Assembly (NCBI GenBank): GCA_037039925.1 | Contig: JAXRKP010000569.1 | Span: 132,501 to 196,500, forward strand | Reading direction: 5' to 3' | Length of the DNA stretch: 64,000 bases | Source: Doris montereyensis | Lineage: Eukaryota; Mollusca; Gastropoda; Nudibranchia; Dorididae | Part shown: positions 14,901-23,500 of the stretch, piece after piece | How the letters are laid out: every line of letters starts with the position of its first letter | Numbering within the stretch: the first letter of the stretch is position 1 | The notes under the pieces: generated by a model | Seen by the model: only the letters and a program-made list of their open reading frames with translations | Told to the model about the DNA's origin: nothing | The model's database searches: none | Translations under genes and position numbers: made by a program

Positions 14901-17900
14901 AATTAAATTATTAATAGCGTATGGACCAAACGAAGATGCAACTAAAGAAGAAAAAGATATCTCCGAAAAACGATTTACAAATAACTGCAGTGAATCTTAA
15001 ACCCAAACAGGAACTAATGGTTTTAGGAGATTTAAACGCTAGAGTAGGCAACAATATAGAAACGTCAGGATGAATAATAGGTAAAAAAGGAGAGACAACA
15101 ACTTCTCCAAATGGAGAGAGATTAATAGATTTTTGCCTAATGAATAACATGAAAATAGCTTACACCTTTTTTCCTCATAAAGATATCCACAAATATACAA
15201 GAGTAATTGAAGACAGGTGTGAAAAGTCATAGATAGACTACATAATAGTTAGCAGCTCACTTTTTGCAGTACATTGGCTGCAAGAGTAAATAGAGGAGCA
15301 GAAATATTTGGTGATCATCACCTAGTGATTCCCAAAATGAGATAACTGACTGAAGAAAACAAACTCAAAATAGAAGAACTAAATAAACCAATAGTAAAAG
15401 ATGTACCAATCTAGGATAAAAAGATTTATCAGTGAAAGACAGATGGATCTGAATGATAGCACAATAGAAGAAAACGGGCAGATGTATAAAGAAACACTCC
15501 TCAGCTGTACTGAAGAGGTCTGTGGGAAACAAATTAAAGGAGATAGGAAAAGAACAGCATGATGGAATGAGAATGTCAAGACTAAGATCAAAGAAAAGAA
15601 GGATGCTTGGAAGAAATATTTGCAAACAAAGAGACCAGAGAAAAGGATAGCTTACGTGAATAAAAGAACTATCGTCAAAGAGGAAGTTAGGAAAGCAAAA
15701 CAGGAACAATGGGAAGAGTTTGGACAAAAACTTCAAGAAAGCTATCAAGGAAATCAAAAGCTGTTCTAGGGGGCAATGAAGAGCATGAGAAAGACCAAAA
15801 CATGCCAAATACGACAAATTAAGAATGCCAAGGGAGAAATAATGAAAAAGACAGTGAAATCATGGAAACATGGAGAAAGTATTTTCACCAATTACAGTAG
15901 TAATTAGCGTACCAGAAAAAGTGTATGCCAGGATATTGGAAATGAGACTAAGGAAAAGAGAAGAGGATCAGATTGAAGAACATCAGAGTGGATTTAGACC
16001 AGGAAGAAATGTACAAAACTTTATATTTACAATCAGACAAATGATAGAAAAATTCCTTGAGAGAAACATTGACTTGCACCTGTGTTTTATAGATCTAGAA
16101 AAGGCATTATAAATTTCTACAATAAACCAACATGTGCAGTGAGAGTAGCTGGAAACGTATCTAGATATAGAAGTAAGACAGGATTGTATCGTAAGTCCTC
16201 TTTTGTTTATATCACATTTATGGATTCAGTTGCAAAGGCATCCTCAAAAATGAAGAAAATGAATGTAGGCATGTGGAAGCTCAAACCAGTAAATGTATCA
16301 ATGCTTTCATTTGCCGATGATTTAGTTCTGTATGGAAAATCAGAAAGTGACCTTCAGTCGTATATCAACATTATGAACACTGAACTAAATAAATGAGGAA
16401 TGAGAGTAAATGCAAAGAAAACCAAGACAATGCTAGTAACTAGTGAAGTTAAAACACAAAATCTTAAATTGGGCAGAGAGTATTTAGAACAAGTTCAAAG
16501 CTACAATTACCTAGGAGTAATGATTAACTCAGAGGGAAAACTAAGAGAAGAAATCAGCCAGAGAACCAAAAAGGCAAGTGCAATATATAACCATCTAGGA
16601 AAGGCATTTGTACGTAAACAAGAATTGTCAACAAAAACCAAAATGGCAGTATACAACACAGTTTATTGTCCTTCTCTCCTCTATGGCAGCGAAACCTGGA
16701 TCTTAGACAGTAGAGAATACAGTAGAGTACAGGCAGCTGAAATGAAATATATATGAAGAGACGTAAGGAAAACTAAAAGAGACAAAATCAGAAACACAAC
16801 AACTAAGATAGAAATAAATCATTTGGGTTGGTTTGGGAATGTAAACAGAATGAATGACAATAGAATAGCTAAATCAGTATACAGTGCTAAAGCCCAAGGT
16901 AAAAGACCAAAAGGCAGACCTCAGAGAAAGTGGGAAGAAGATATAAAAGAGACATTAAAGCATAAAAATTTAACATTTTTGGAAGGAAACAGAAAATGCC
17001 AGGACAGGGCATTCTGGAGAAAGATCATCTTGGGCACCTGAACTCATACACCGAAAGGTAAAATGGGAACTGATAAAGAAAGAAAGAAACCTTTAAAAAT
17101 CACCTGAAAACATACCTCATGCAATGCTTCTTAGAAGAAAAGTAATTGTTTTAATTATGTGATTTTAATTCATGTACCATACACCTTCATAAATAATATT
17201 ATACTTTCATGTGTTTTTTAAATATGTACATTGCTAATGTTGTGTATGTATAGCTATGCGCCTAGAGCTGTCGTAAGATGGGAGTGGGCGCTATAGAAAT
17301 TAATTATATTATTATTATTATTAAAAGACATCCACACCGATCGAAGTGTTGCACGTTGCGATAGCAGAAGAAAGACCCATTGAGAGACTGTAGTAAGTAG
17401 TAATAGACTGCTGTTACCTGTGGTAAAGGAAGAGGGTGGTGTAGTGGCCTGAAAGTTAGCTCGGCTAATGCTCAACAAAAAGGATTGGCGTGAAAAGAAG
17501 GGGATGGGGGTGCTGCAATGGGCGTAGAGGGGGTGTGGGCAACGGCAAGCAAAAGGTGCTGATGAAGAGACAAAGGGACTGCTTCAGTCAGCCCTGCCTC
17601 TTGCTCTCAGTCTGGTCTCGTCAAGGCAAAGTACATGTAGTTACAGCATAGGTTTGTATCAAAACTGTGGCCAGATTCAAATAAAACGCCTCAAAGCCTT
17701 GTATTTGTTGGTATCAAGTAATGGCTCGAATAGCGCCCAAGCATACCAAAACCATGCATGTCGCAAGAGTGTCCAAACAAGTAGCAGCAAATGTGCACAA
17801 TTACATCACATCACTTGGACTCAGTGACACAAGATGGCTGAAGCCAGGACACATAAGACTGTCTTCAGGAGAGATACTTCTGCATTCGAGCCATGAAGAG

Positions 17901-18994
17901 TAAGACACATCTCACACAGAAGAAATCGCACTTATGTTGTTAAAGCAGACAGAAAAAGATCCCCAAGAACCAGAGCAGGAAAACTGGCAGCTATAGCTAA
18001 GGCCCACCTGCCCCCCCCCCCAAGATTAGTTCCCCCTGACATCTCATCCCAATCACTGTCATGCTTGGCAGCGCCTGTCAAAGATCCACGTTTTATTAAT
18101 TTACAGCATCTGACAATAGGGACAAAGAACACAATGGCTGTTGCAGCATTATTATGCAAATTAGATTACTGAGTTTTACGTTTAGAAATATGGTCCTATA
18201 TAAGCAAACAGAAGTCAGAACTGATCGATTCAATGGTTAGTCCCAGTCCGATATGTCACGCTGTCTGTTGTCAGTAACTATTGAATTTTTCACGTTCAAA
18301 TAACATGTCCATTGTCTTTGTCTCACATCATGGGAAATGGGCGGAAATGATTAAAAGTAGTCATAAAACACTGCAGCAACTGGAAGCAACTCTTTTCATT
18401 TTGCCCCAAGTTTTTATCTCAGTTGGTAGCACACTTTCTTTTCATGGCGAGGCGATGGGTGCCAACGCAGAGGTCGCGGGTTCAATCTCCATGGTGGCCA
18501 GGATTTTTTTCTGCCTATTCCTTGTATTTGTTCCTATCGGGCTTTCATAAATTATCTTGTCATTATCTCCATTTCCGACATGCCTTTGCCTCACTGTTTG
18601 TCTTTATATCTACTACTACTTTGGCTAGTGAGCGGCTTGCCTAGCGGCAGCTACGGAACAGTGTGCTTGCCAAGAGCAAGCAAACCGTTTGCCTGCGGAG
18701 CGTACCTCAGCTGAGGTATCATCAACTTCAACCTATCACCACTATTGGCCCGCTGAGTGGCAGACTCACATAGATCTCGTAATCTTAGCAAAATTAGTCT
18801 CTTTATAAATTATTCTGACTGGTGGTGGCATACGGAATGTTACCAACATTTCGCGGGACTATCAAATAGGTTTGGGGTGGGCTTGAGAATCTAGATCTAC
18901 AAGGTTCCTAAATCTAAATAAGGTCGAGTGTCGTCCACATCACGACTTACCTCCGATCGATGACACCGAAACATCGATGAATGCAGTTGCCCAT
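805..18994 (-). CDS. AP1AR: AP1AR (gadkin) orthologue, N-terminal exons; gene continues past the left edge
   Basis: Five exons on the minus strand chain in phase with GT/AG ends: 18994-18951, 11281-11230, 6121-6101, 3942-3920 and 901-805. The product begins MGNCIHRCFGVIDRR, continues KRYLHSKYTNEQDFSIEF, then ENLMEEEPRDEMTRLLTDRE and a Q/E/K-rich stretch ending KIDEEIDSK. Vertebrate AP1AR (gadkin) has the same plan: an MGNCC-type start for N-myristoylation and palmitoylation, an IEFENL core, then LT-x-E and a coiled coil with AEKQ/KIQKE-like spacing. Gly2 is the expected myristoylation site; Cys4 and Cys8 are possible palmitoylation sites. In mammals the protein sits on endosomal and trans-Golgi membranes, links the AP-1 adaptor to kinesin and restrains Arp2/3. 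That function is carried over by homology. The rest of the coiled coil and the C-terminus lie outside the window. The gene is divergent to the PLAT/ankyrin gene. Confidence 0.78.
902..3150. other. AP1AR intron, no recognised element
   Basis: AT-rich intronic DNA between exons 5 and 4 of the minus-strand gene. Short open frames here have no coding character or consistent splice sites. I see no TIR, SINE head or LINE motif. Confidence 0.6.
3197..3265 (-). mobile_element. tRNA-derived SINE head fragment
   Basis: On the minus strand the stretch contains a Pol III box-B-like GGTAGTGGGTTTGAGCCCC preceded by a CCTCTCAACC block. The same head occurs at 4486-4545 (minus) and in diverged form at 13340-13400 (plus). 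The tail of the family is missing, so this is a truncated copy. Confidence 0.6.
3640..3763 (-). mobile_element. tRNA-derived SINE
   Basis: On the minus strand a box A (TAGCTCAGTCGGTAGAGC, about 3735-3753) is followed by a box B (AGTTCGATTCCC, about 3699-3711). Overall spacing and sequence are tRNA-like, but the putative acceptor arms (GGTGCCG versus TGTCAGCC) do not pair. This is a SINE head rather than a working tRNA gene. Confidence 0.65.
3920..3942 (-). CDS. AP1AR: AP1AR exon 4, 23-nt microexon
   Basis: 23 nt between acceptor CATTTCAG and donor GTAAAT, reading EPRDEMT plus two bases (AG) of a split Arg that the next exon completes. Its length and phase fit exactly between exons 3 and 5. 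Confidence 0.72.
4026..4560 (-). mobile_element. SINE with tandemly duplicated tail
   Basis: Minus-strand SINE. The tRNA-like head (box B-like GGTATTGGGTTTGAGTCCC) lies at 4486-4545. A body follows containing CAGGTAGGTGGATCGACACC and a GTTAAAGATCCCTTGGC block. The body is present twice in tandem: about 4028-4250 and 4251-4444, period about 223 bp. The left copy also has an internal 22-bp duplication of GATCCACCTACCTGAACCAG. A related plus-strand copy lies at 13333-13560. A G13 tract sits at 4473-4485. Confidence 0.7.
5928..5945. repeat. poly-C tract (C18)
   Basis: Uninterrupted run of 18 C on the plus strand in an AP1AR intron. Similar C runs occur at 7329-7344, 46987-46999, 59348-59363 and 63114-63135. 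Confidence 0.95.
6101..6121 (-). CDS. AP1AR: AP1AR exon 3, 21-nt microexon
   Basis: Exactly seven codons, FENLMEE, between acceptor CTATTTCAG and donor GTGAGC, phase 0 on both sides. With the preceding exon it gives IEFENL, the best-conserved short block of gadkin. Confidence 0.75.
6122..8221. other. AP1AR intron, no recognised element
   Basis: AT-rich intron sequence between exons 3 and 2. It holds a C16 tract at 7329-7344 and no motif I can assign to a gene or transposon. Confidence 0.55.
8222..8505 (-). mobile_element. tRNA-derived SINE, near complete
   Basis: On the minus strand: a box A GGTAGCTGAGTGGTTAATC (about 8472-8492), a box B GGGTTCGAATTTTAG (about 8434-8448), then TTCCTTGGGAAAGACAC, TCCCCACTCAACCC and TCACGCTATAGAAACC. 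The same ordered blocks occur at 50085-50345 on the plus strand, so both belong to one SINE family. Confidence 0.72.
8860..9300 (+). mobile_element. decayed non-LTR retrotransposon fragment (RT N-terminal region)
   Basis: Broken frames read EVKSSYRIRQQEWI and, after stops, QKAPKEMWIPNDWQKARVVS. The second matches the common LINE block VPDDWKKARVVPLYKKGD ahead of RT motif 1. Several stops and frame changes show it is dead. The open frame just upstream (8547-8867) may belong to it, but I see no domain there. Confidence 0.5.
9301..10720. other. AP1AR intron 2, no recognised element
   Basis: AT-rich intronic sequence with scattered TTTAGATCTAGATT-type words. No coding or transposon signal recognised. 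Confidence 0.5.
10724..10875 (+). repeat. imperfect tandem repeat, two units
   Basis: Two diverged copies about 87 bp apart: TCAGTCACTCTGTAGACCA at 10725 and TCAATCACTCTGTCGACCA at 10810. Each is followed by a matching G-rich segment (GCATGAGGGGTGGAAAGGCGAC versus GGGATGCAGGATGGAAGGATGAC, compared in part). Origin unknown. Confidence 0.6.
11230..11281 (-). CDS. AP1AR: AP1AR exon 2
   Basis: 52-nt exon with acceptor TTTCAG and donor GTAATT. One base completes the split Arg, then 17 codons read KRYLHSKYTNEQDFSIE, ending in phase 0. The other two frames contain stops or do not join neighbouring exons. It carries the start of the conserved IEFENL segment. Confidence 0.78.
11893..11938. repeat. 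(TA)n microsatellite
   Basis: TA-rich tract just before the MITE fragment that starts at 11944. Confidence 0.9.
11944..12112 (-). mobile_element. truncated copy of a TIR MITE
   Basis: It begins GTGAAAGTTGCAAAGCGTGT, a near copy of the terminal inverted repeat of the complete element at 57249-57537. In inverted orientation it also shares the internal blocks GCAAGTGTCAAAA, CTAGACCCA, GATACA-GGATTGCTCAT and CATATGGTTATTATA. Similarity is lost after about 12112 and the other terminal repeat is absent. Confidence 0.75.
13333..13560 (+). mobile_element. tRNA-derived SINE, same family as 4026-4560
   Basis: The head contains box A-like TGGTTCAGACGTAAGGTG and box B-like GGTTGTGGGTTCCTGTCC. The tail contains CCAGGTAGGTGGATCAAC, a short T/A-rich linker and AATAAAAAGGAGGTACCATC, matching the body at 4026-4444 read on the minus strand. 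Diverged. Confidence 0.65.
13620..14196 (+). mobile_element. CR1/Jockey-type LINE, C-terminal half, interrupted by LINE A
   Basis: Broken frames read DALIHKLQRIQNHMTRAIL, then CLCIGSR or, in frame, SLHWLPIDKRIIYKMATLCY, YYLKDLISGYVPSRQLRSS, and NSLPLSI. This is the standard C-terminal segment of CR1/L2/Jockey-like reverse transcriptases. The next expected block (FKNHLKTYLM) is found at 17092, on the far side of LINE A, so the younger element jumped into this one. Confidence 0.75.
14197..17088 (+). mobile_element. LINE copy A (RTE-like, APE endonuclease + RT), defective
   Basis: It starts CCGGGCAGTGG and ends GATAAAGAAAGAAAGA, the same ends as copy D. Order: 5' region with three tandem units (14261-14461); an APE-type endonuclease start in broken frame (KWNVRTTNG near 14610, then VDILAITDTKKKGQG); a basic linker; RT fragments including FRPGRNVQNFIFTIRQMIEK and the catalytic SFADDLVLYGKS near 16311; and a C-terminal YLGVMINSEGKLREEI / LLYGSETW / GKRPKGRPQRKWEE segment. 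Relative to copy D it lacks about 320 bp near 15895 and about 85 bp near 16109, the latter removing the RT block that follows FIDLEKA. Many stops and frameshifts. Family assignment to RTE is by motif style. Confidence 0.85.
14261..14461 (+). repeat. three tandem 65-69 bp units in the 5' region of LINE A
   Basis: GCTGCCTTGCAGG recurs at 14261, 14326 and 14395. Each unit then has a TCTTG/CCTGA-x-TGAC segment, AAG-x-CTAAGGGAGTTAACCC and TGACAGAAAA. The same array, inverted, is at 42769-42970 in copy D. It lies between the element's 5' end and the endonuclease frame. Confidence 0.88.
17089..17325 (+). mobile_element. 3' remainder of the CR1/Jockey-type LINE split by LINE A
   Basis: It resumes in frame as TFKNHLKTYLMQCFLEEK, then a 3' UTR with GCGCCTAGAGCTGTCGTAAG and GGGCGCTATAGAAATTAA, ending in an (ATT)n tail. 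GCGCT-ATA-AAT followed by ATT repeats is a common end for this type of LINE. It completes the fragment at 13620-14196. Confidence 0.72.
17700..17945 (+). mobile_element. RTE-type LINE endonuclease fragment (second lineage)
   Basis: The frame reads VAANVHNYITSLGLSDTRWL, KPGHIRLSSGEILLHSSHEE, stop, then DTSHTEEIALML. The LGLSETRW and SSGE-LL-SGHEE blocks followed by a HTEG-VALML segment are typical of an RTE endonuclease domain. It differs clearly from LINE A-D, which have AITDTKKK here. Only about 80 codons survive. Confidence 0.65.
17946..18410. other. AP1AR intron 1, no recognised element
   Basis: A short C10 tract (about 18010) and otherwise unassigned sequence. It may contain further decayed LINE after 17945, which I cannot read. 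Confidence 0.4.
18412..18560 (+). mobile_element. tRNA-derived SINE fragment
   Basis: Box A-like TCTCAGTTGGTAGCACAC at about 18417 and box B-like GGTCGCGGGTTCAATCTCC at about 18472, spaced as in a tRNA. A T-rich body follows. No acceptor-stem pairing is evident. It lies close upstream of AP1AR exon 1 in genomic terms, in intron 1. Confidence 0.6.
18951..18994 (-). CDS. AP1AR: AP1AR exon 1 (start codon, lipid-anchor motif)
   Basis: The ATG is the complement of 18992-18994. Fourteen codons read MGNCIHRCFGVIDR, then AG followed by a near-perfect donor GTAAGTCG, leaving phase 2. The next exon supplies the single base that completes Arg. The Met-Gly-Asn-Cys start fits N-myristoyltransferase preference (Gly2, Asn3) with neighbouring cysteines. 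The start is chosen because it is the first ATG before a strong donor and matches the family's N-terminus. Confidence 0.78.
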
Positions 18995-20557
18995 TGTGTC
19001 CGCTTTCTACGTTATATCTGTTGTAAAGAACATTTTTTTAAATCTAGATTATACATAATTGATACATAATGGAATGAATATCAGCTGTCTACATAGTCAA
19101 CACAGCCGTTACTAATACAAATGTATTTCGTCGGTTGTGTGACTGAGACTGATTCAATTTCATTTTTCACATGATCCACCTCTTGCATGTTTTGATGCAC
19201 CCGGAAGTATAATTTGTATGACCTACGGGGAGATCGTCGAAATAGCACGTCGCTCGAATGTTCGGAACAATAATAGTTTGTGGATTAATAATTTTAAAAA
19301 AAGAAAAGAAAGAAATGTCTACATTGACTTGATTCCAGAAAATCTGCAGTTGTCTGTTGAAAGAAAAAATCATTGCAAGATATTAAGAATTTTTATAAAT
19401 AATCTGAAAGACTTTTAAACAAAAACAACTTAAAAAGAATGATGAAAAGATATATACTACATAGATCTAGATGGCCAACTGTTTATTCCTTTAGATAAGC
19501 TTACAATTAATACAAGAACAACCAAATGAGGCTGTCAAACATACACGATTCCATCTTCAAACATTGATTGTCACCTGCACTAATTTTTTACCCTAGTACA
19601 GTAAGGTTGTGGAATGGACTGCCAACAGAAATGAAACTTAGCAATAGTACTGACGACTTTAAAAACAGAATTAAACACATCAATTTAAAGCCAAAATTGG
19701 AATACTATTTTTTTGTGTTGAATTAAAATATGCGCGCTGACAGTAATACTTAAGAATTGAGTTAGTCAGTTATCATTATGAAGAAGAAGTTACATGTATC
19801 CAGATCTAATGATACATTTATCGCCATGTTATGTTATTATTTGATTTGATAATCAAATTATCAAAGAGACTTTATGAATAGAAACAGATTTACTATTTCG
19901 TTTTAAAGTACAGCAATAATTCTTGTTAAGTAAACATTTGGGCTATCATATCTATTTTAATTTTTGTGTGGACAATAATTATAAACTATGGGACAGAGAG
20001 TTTCACGAATTCAATCAAGGAATACGTTCAAAAAAGGTCTATGAAAGGCGAATAAAAGCAAAAAAGGATTCATTTTACAAACAGGTGAAAATATACCAAG
20101 CGGTATATCTATTGAGTTGCTGGGACAGTTGAAACTATTTCCCCTTAGAAAAACGAAAGCAAAATGAATAATTCATAAGGGTAGAGCGAGAGTATAAATT
20201 CCATTTCCATTGTCTGACTTTCACAAATAACTCCATATTACTACGCTGTCCTAGAAACGACCAACATAGACACTGTTTTTCACAATATAAATCAAATATA
20301 CTATACCAAAATGTTAATAAAAAGATAAACTTTTACACAAAATCTATTTGGTTCCCTTATTAAAACCGTTATTCGTCGATATCAAGAAAATACATCCTCA
20401 AACTAATTGGAACTATTTATAAAGTAACATCTATGCGCAGTCAGCCATTGTTTATGTCGTTGTGAAAAGACACGACCGACCATCGTCTCCCAGCGAGAGT
20501 GAATTTCAATAGATTTGAGATCTTCCATAAAAGAATGTGACAGGTTTCTTTACAAAA
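18995..20557. promoter_or_regulatory. divergent intergenic region between AP1AR and the PLAT/ankyrin gene
   Basis: The two start codons face away from each other 1.56 kb apart, so this stretch must hold both promoters. It also contains the LINE tail at 19500-19730. I see no clear TATA box or CpG island. A local GC rise at about 20430-20500 just upstream of the plus-strand ATG is the best candidate core promoter. Extent is inferred from gene positions only. Confidence 0.4.
19500..19730 (+). mobile_element. LINE RT C-terminal fragment
   Basis: After stops, the frame reads STVRLWNGLPTEMKLSNSTD then DFKNRIKHINLK. This matches the RTVRLWNSLP...SFK-RL end of CR1/Jockey-type LINE polyproteins. Heavily decayed, and distinct in sequence from the copy at 13620-17325. 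Confidence 0.55.
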
Positions 20558-20598
20558 ATGACTTCCAATGAGGTTGTAAAGAGTGTTGCTAAAAAGCT
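20558..20598 (+). CDS. PLAT/ankyrin gene exon 1 (start)
   Basis: Thirteen codons MTSNEVVKSVAKK plus CT, then donor GTGAGT (phase 2). The ATG has A at -3 (TACAAAAATGA). Exon 2 supplies the third base, giving Leu. 5' UTR extent is unknown. Confidence 0.65.
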
Positions 20599-23500
20599 GT
20601 GAGTAAACCGCAGTCTAGCCACCATTTGTTTTTCTTTGCTCTAGTGGGAAATGACTATTTATTTTCTCCTTAGCCTCTGTTCAACTGTCCATTTTACATT
20701 TTCGATTGTTGGATAATAGATAATAAGTAGTTTGATGAAAGATTATCTATAACCTAGGTCTATTGGTAATCACTACCACTTAAATACAGAGTATTTAGTT
20801 GCTTCAACGTTCACAACTTTTCTCTTCTTTGGATCGTCCAATTCCTTAATAGGAATCACGACTACAGCTCTTAATTATACTGACTTAATTTTAACTTTTA
20901 AGTTGGTCAATTTTTCATATCATGCTTTCTTAATTTTTGAGGTCACACTTTCTTCATTTTCGGTTATGCCTTTCTCTTCAGAACCAATGAATAGGACATT
21001 TTCTTTGTATGTTTTCAAAGATTGTGATGTGAATTACAATCTTATCCTGGTGTCTTAATCAATTATTGAGGATATCATCTATTATATAGATGTTGTTTCC
21101 ATTTTGGATAAAACCTAACCAGGAGCACTACAAAACTATGATACCCAAAAGTATTCAGATATGTTTTAGAATTATTTTGTGATAATATATTTGATGTTGC
21201 TTCTATTTTATCCCATTGTAGCGGCTGTGTTATCAGTATCTAGACCGCTTATTGATAGCTTGTAAAGTCTTCATCAGTGTGTTTTTCTTATCTTCATGGT
21301 CTCCTTTATTTATAAGTTTATTTTTGGAAACATTCTGTGCTATTATTATTAACACTCTAAAAGATGAGACGCACACAAATCTCAAGGGGGCTCTTGAAAA
21401 CATCTCATGGGTAAAAACCTGTTGTTTAATGTGATTATTTGATAATGATAATTTAGAAAATGCAAAGTATTTTAAGTGAGAGATGTTGTGATGCACTTAG
21501 CCTACTTAATAGTGTCATGATTTTGAAGTTATGGGCATATTCTTCAGAAAGGCACTTAGATTTTTTCTTTCCTTTGGTCTTAGATTTTAATGAATGCATA
21601 CTTCTGTAACAAATGGAGGGAAAAATATAGCCTATTCAGGATGTCCTTATGGTGCACATAACCAGCTTTTTCTATTGTTATACTCTCTCAGGCATTTAGA
21701 AAGACTTTAAATAAGAAAATTATGATGAAGTCTGTTTGTTAAATTATTGGAACACTTTTTGTGGGATAGCAGTATTTTCTTACTAGTTTTCATTATCTTT
21801 CAATGTTGCACGCATGCAGAAAATATTATTTCGAAGTGAAGCGATTAGAAGATGGCTTTGACCTTTCTGACGTCCATCAACCTCTTCTGGATCACCCTCC
21901 ATTGAAAGTGGTATGTATTTCCTAATCAAATTATCTTCTCCATGCATCACAAAGGACACACCATATAAACTATAAAACGTATATCTCTGCCAATAATATT
22001 ACTAAGTTGATTCGAAAGTAAAAATATTATGAACAAAGTTGTGTTAATAAGTAATAAGCCAACTAATGTTAGCTCTTTGATTACCCGGGTAATATTGTAG
22101 TATATTTATTTTGTTTACACACAGACACGCATACACACATATATAATGTATTTTTCCATTAGCATTCAAGAACAGTAATTTTGAAGCAGAGCACAATAAA
22201 TGTTACTAATGCTGAATGGCACTGAAAATGCATTTATCTTAAATTTATTTTATGGGTTGAGGCTGTGAGAGCAACATGGGTGTGTGCCATATGAGTATTA
22301 AAATGTCTTCCTTATCAATATTAGAGGAAAGGAGTTTTGAAAATAAATTCTTTTTCAGTAAATAATAACTTAGGACAAAATTGGATAAAACTTTTGAGGA
22401 AACTTAAAGAACAAACCATTTTTGAACATTCATCTTTGTATTATAAAATATTTTATTTGATGAATGCTTTAAATGGCACTTTCATGCTATTTTTATTTCT
22501 GCATTAAAAAAAGAGAACCCAAAATATTCTCTTAGGCTGGCTGATGTATTGATATTCTGGCTATAAAACTGGTGAGCAAATATGCATGCACTGAAGAAAG
22601 TCACTGAATATGCCAAATGATGTTTTTGTTCATTACTTTCAAGATTTTAAGTTGCATAATACTTAAGTGCCTCTATTTGAGTTAAAATTGTCCCTGTTTC
22701 GTTTAATTTCTTATTAGAAAATATGTAGCACCTGACTAAATTTTCACTATTGTAAAAGTTCTTTTTCTGTTGCTTTTTTTCTCCTTGCTATCTTTTCCTC
22801 GTGTTTAAGTTTTGTTTTTCCACTTCTCTCTGACTTTCATTTAATTTCCTTTACATAGTATATTTGCCATTTTTTTGTAGTATAATCAGACCCACCTATT
22901 CCAAATACAGTTTTACCAAATTTTAAATGAAAGCAAAACTTCACAATAGTACCACTTAAAGGCCTCTGGGTGATTTTTGTTAGAGTAAAGGAATAGATTC
23001 CACATCAGTCAGCATAATAGTGCTAATATTATTATACACGTAACACTATTCACACATTAGACATTGTTGGTTGGTGTACACTGGACGGTCACCTGTTGTG
23101 ACGTAACTAAGTCTACTGTAGTGATGCAGCCATAGTGATGTGGCGAGTGGACCAAGGTGCAATAAACATCAAAGAAGAATGCATTTCAAGAAGGAAACCA
23201 AAGGAAATTGACAATCATGAAGCGGTGATTCCAGCTGTCTAGACCAGACGGTTCTAAAACTGGTCACGCATTTCATTGTTTCCGTCTGATAGATTAGGAT
23301 AAATAGGGGGCACATATAGTACATTCGTTGTATATAAGCACATATATAAAATGCTGAGGGCAGTGTCGCACTCAGTTTAAATATTTAACACCCTGTACCT
23401 GTGACTAGATTGAAATAAGGCATCTTCGGTTAAAACCAAATTCCTGGTTAATCCATAATATTTGCCTGTTCCTGCACAATTTGGATCAAGTGGGTTCGAC

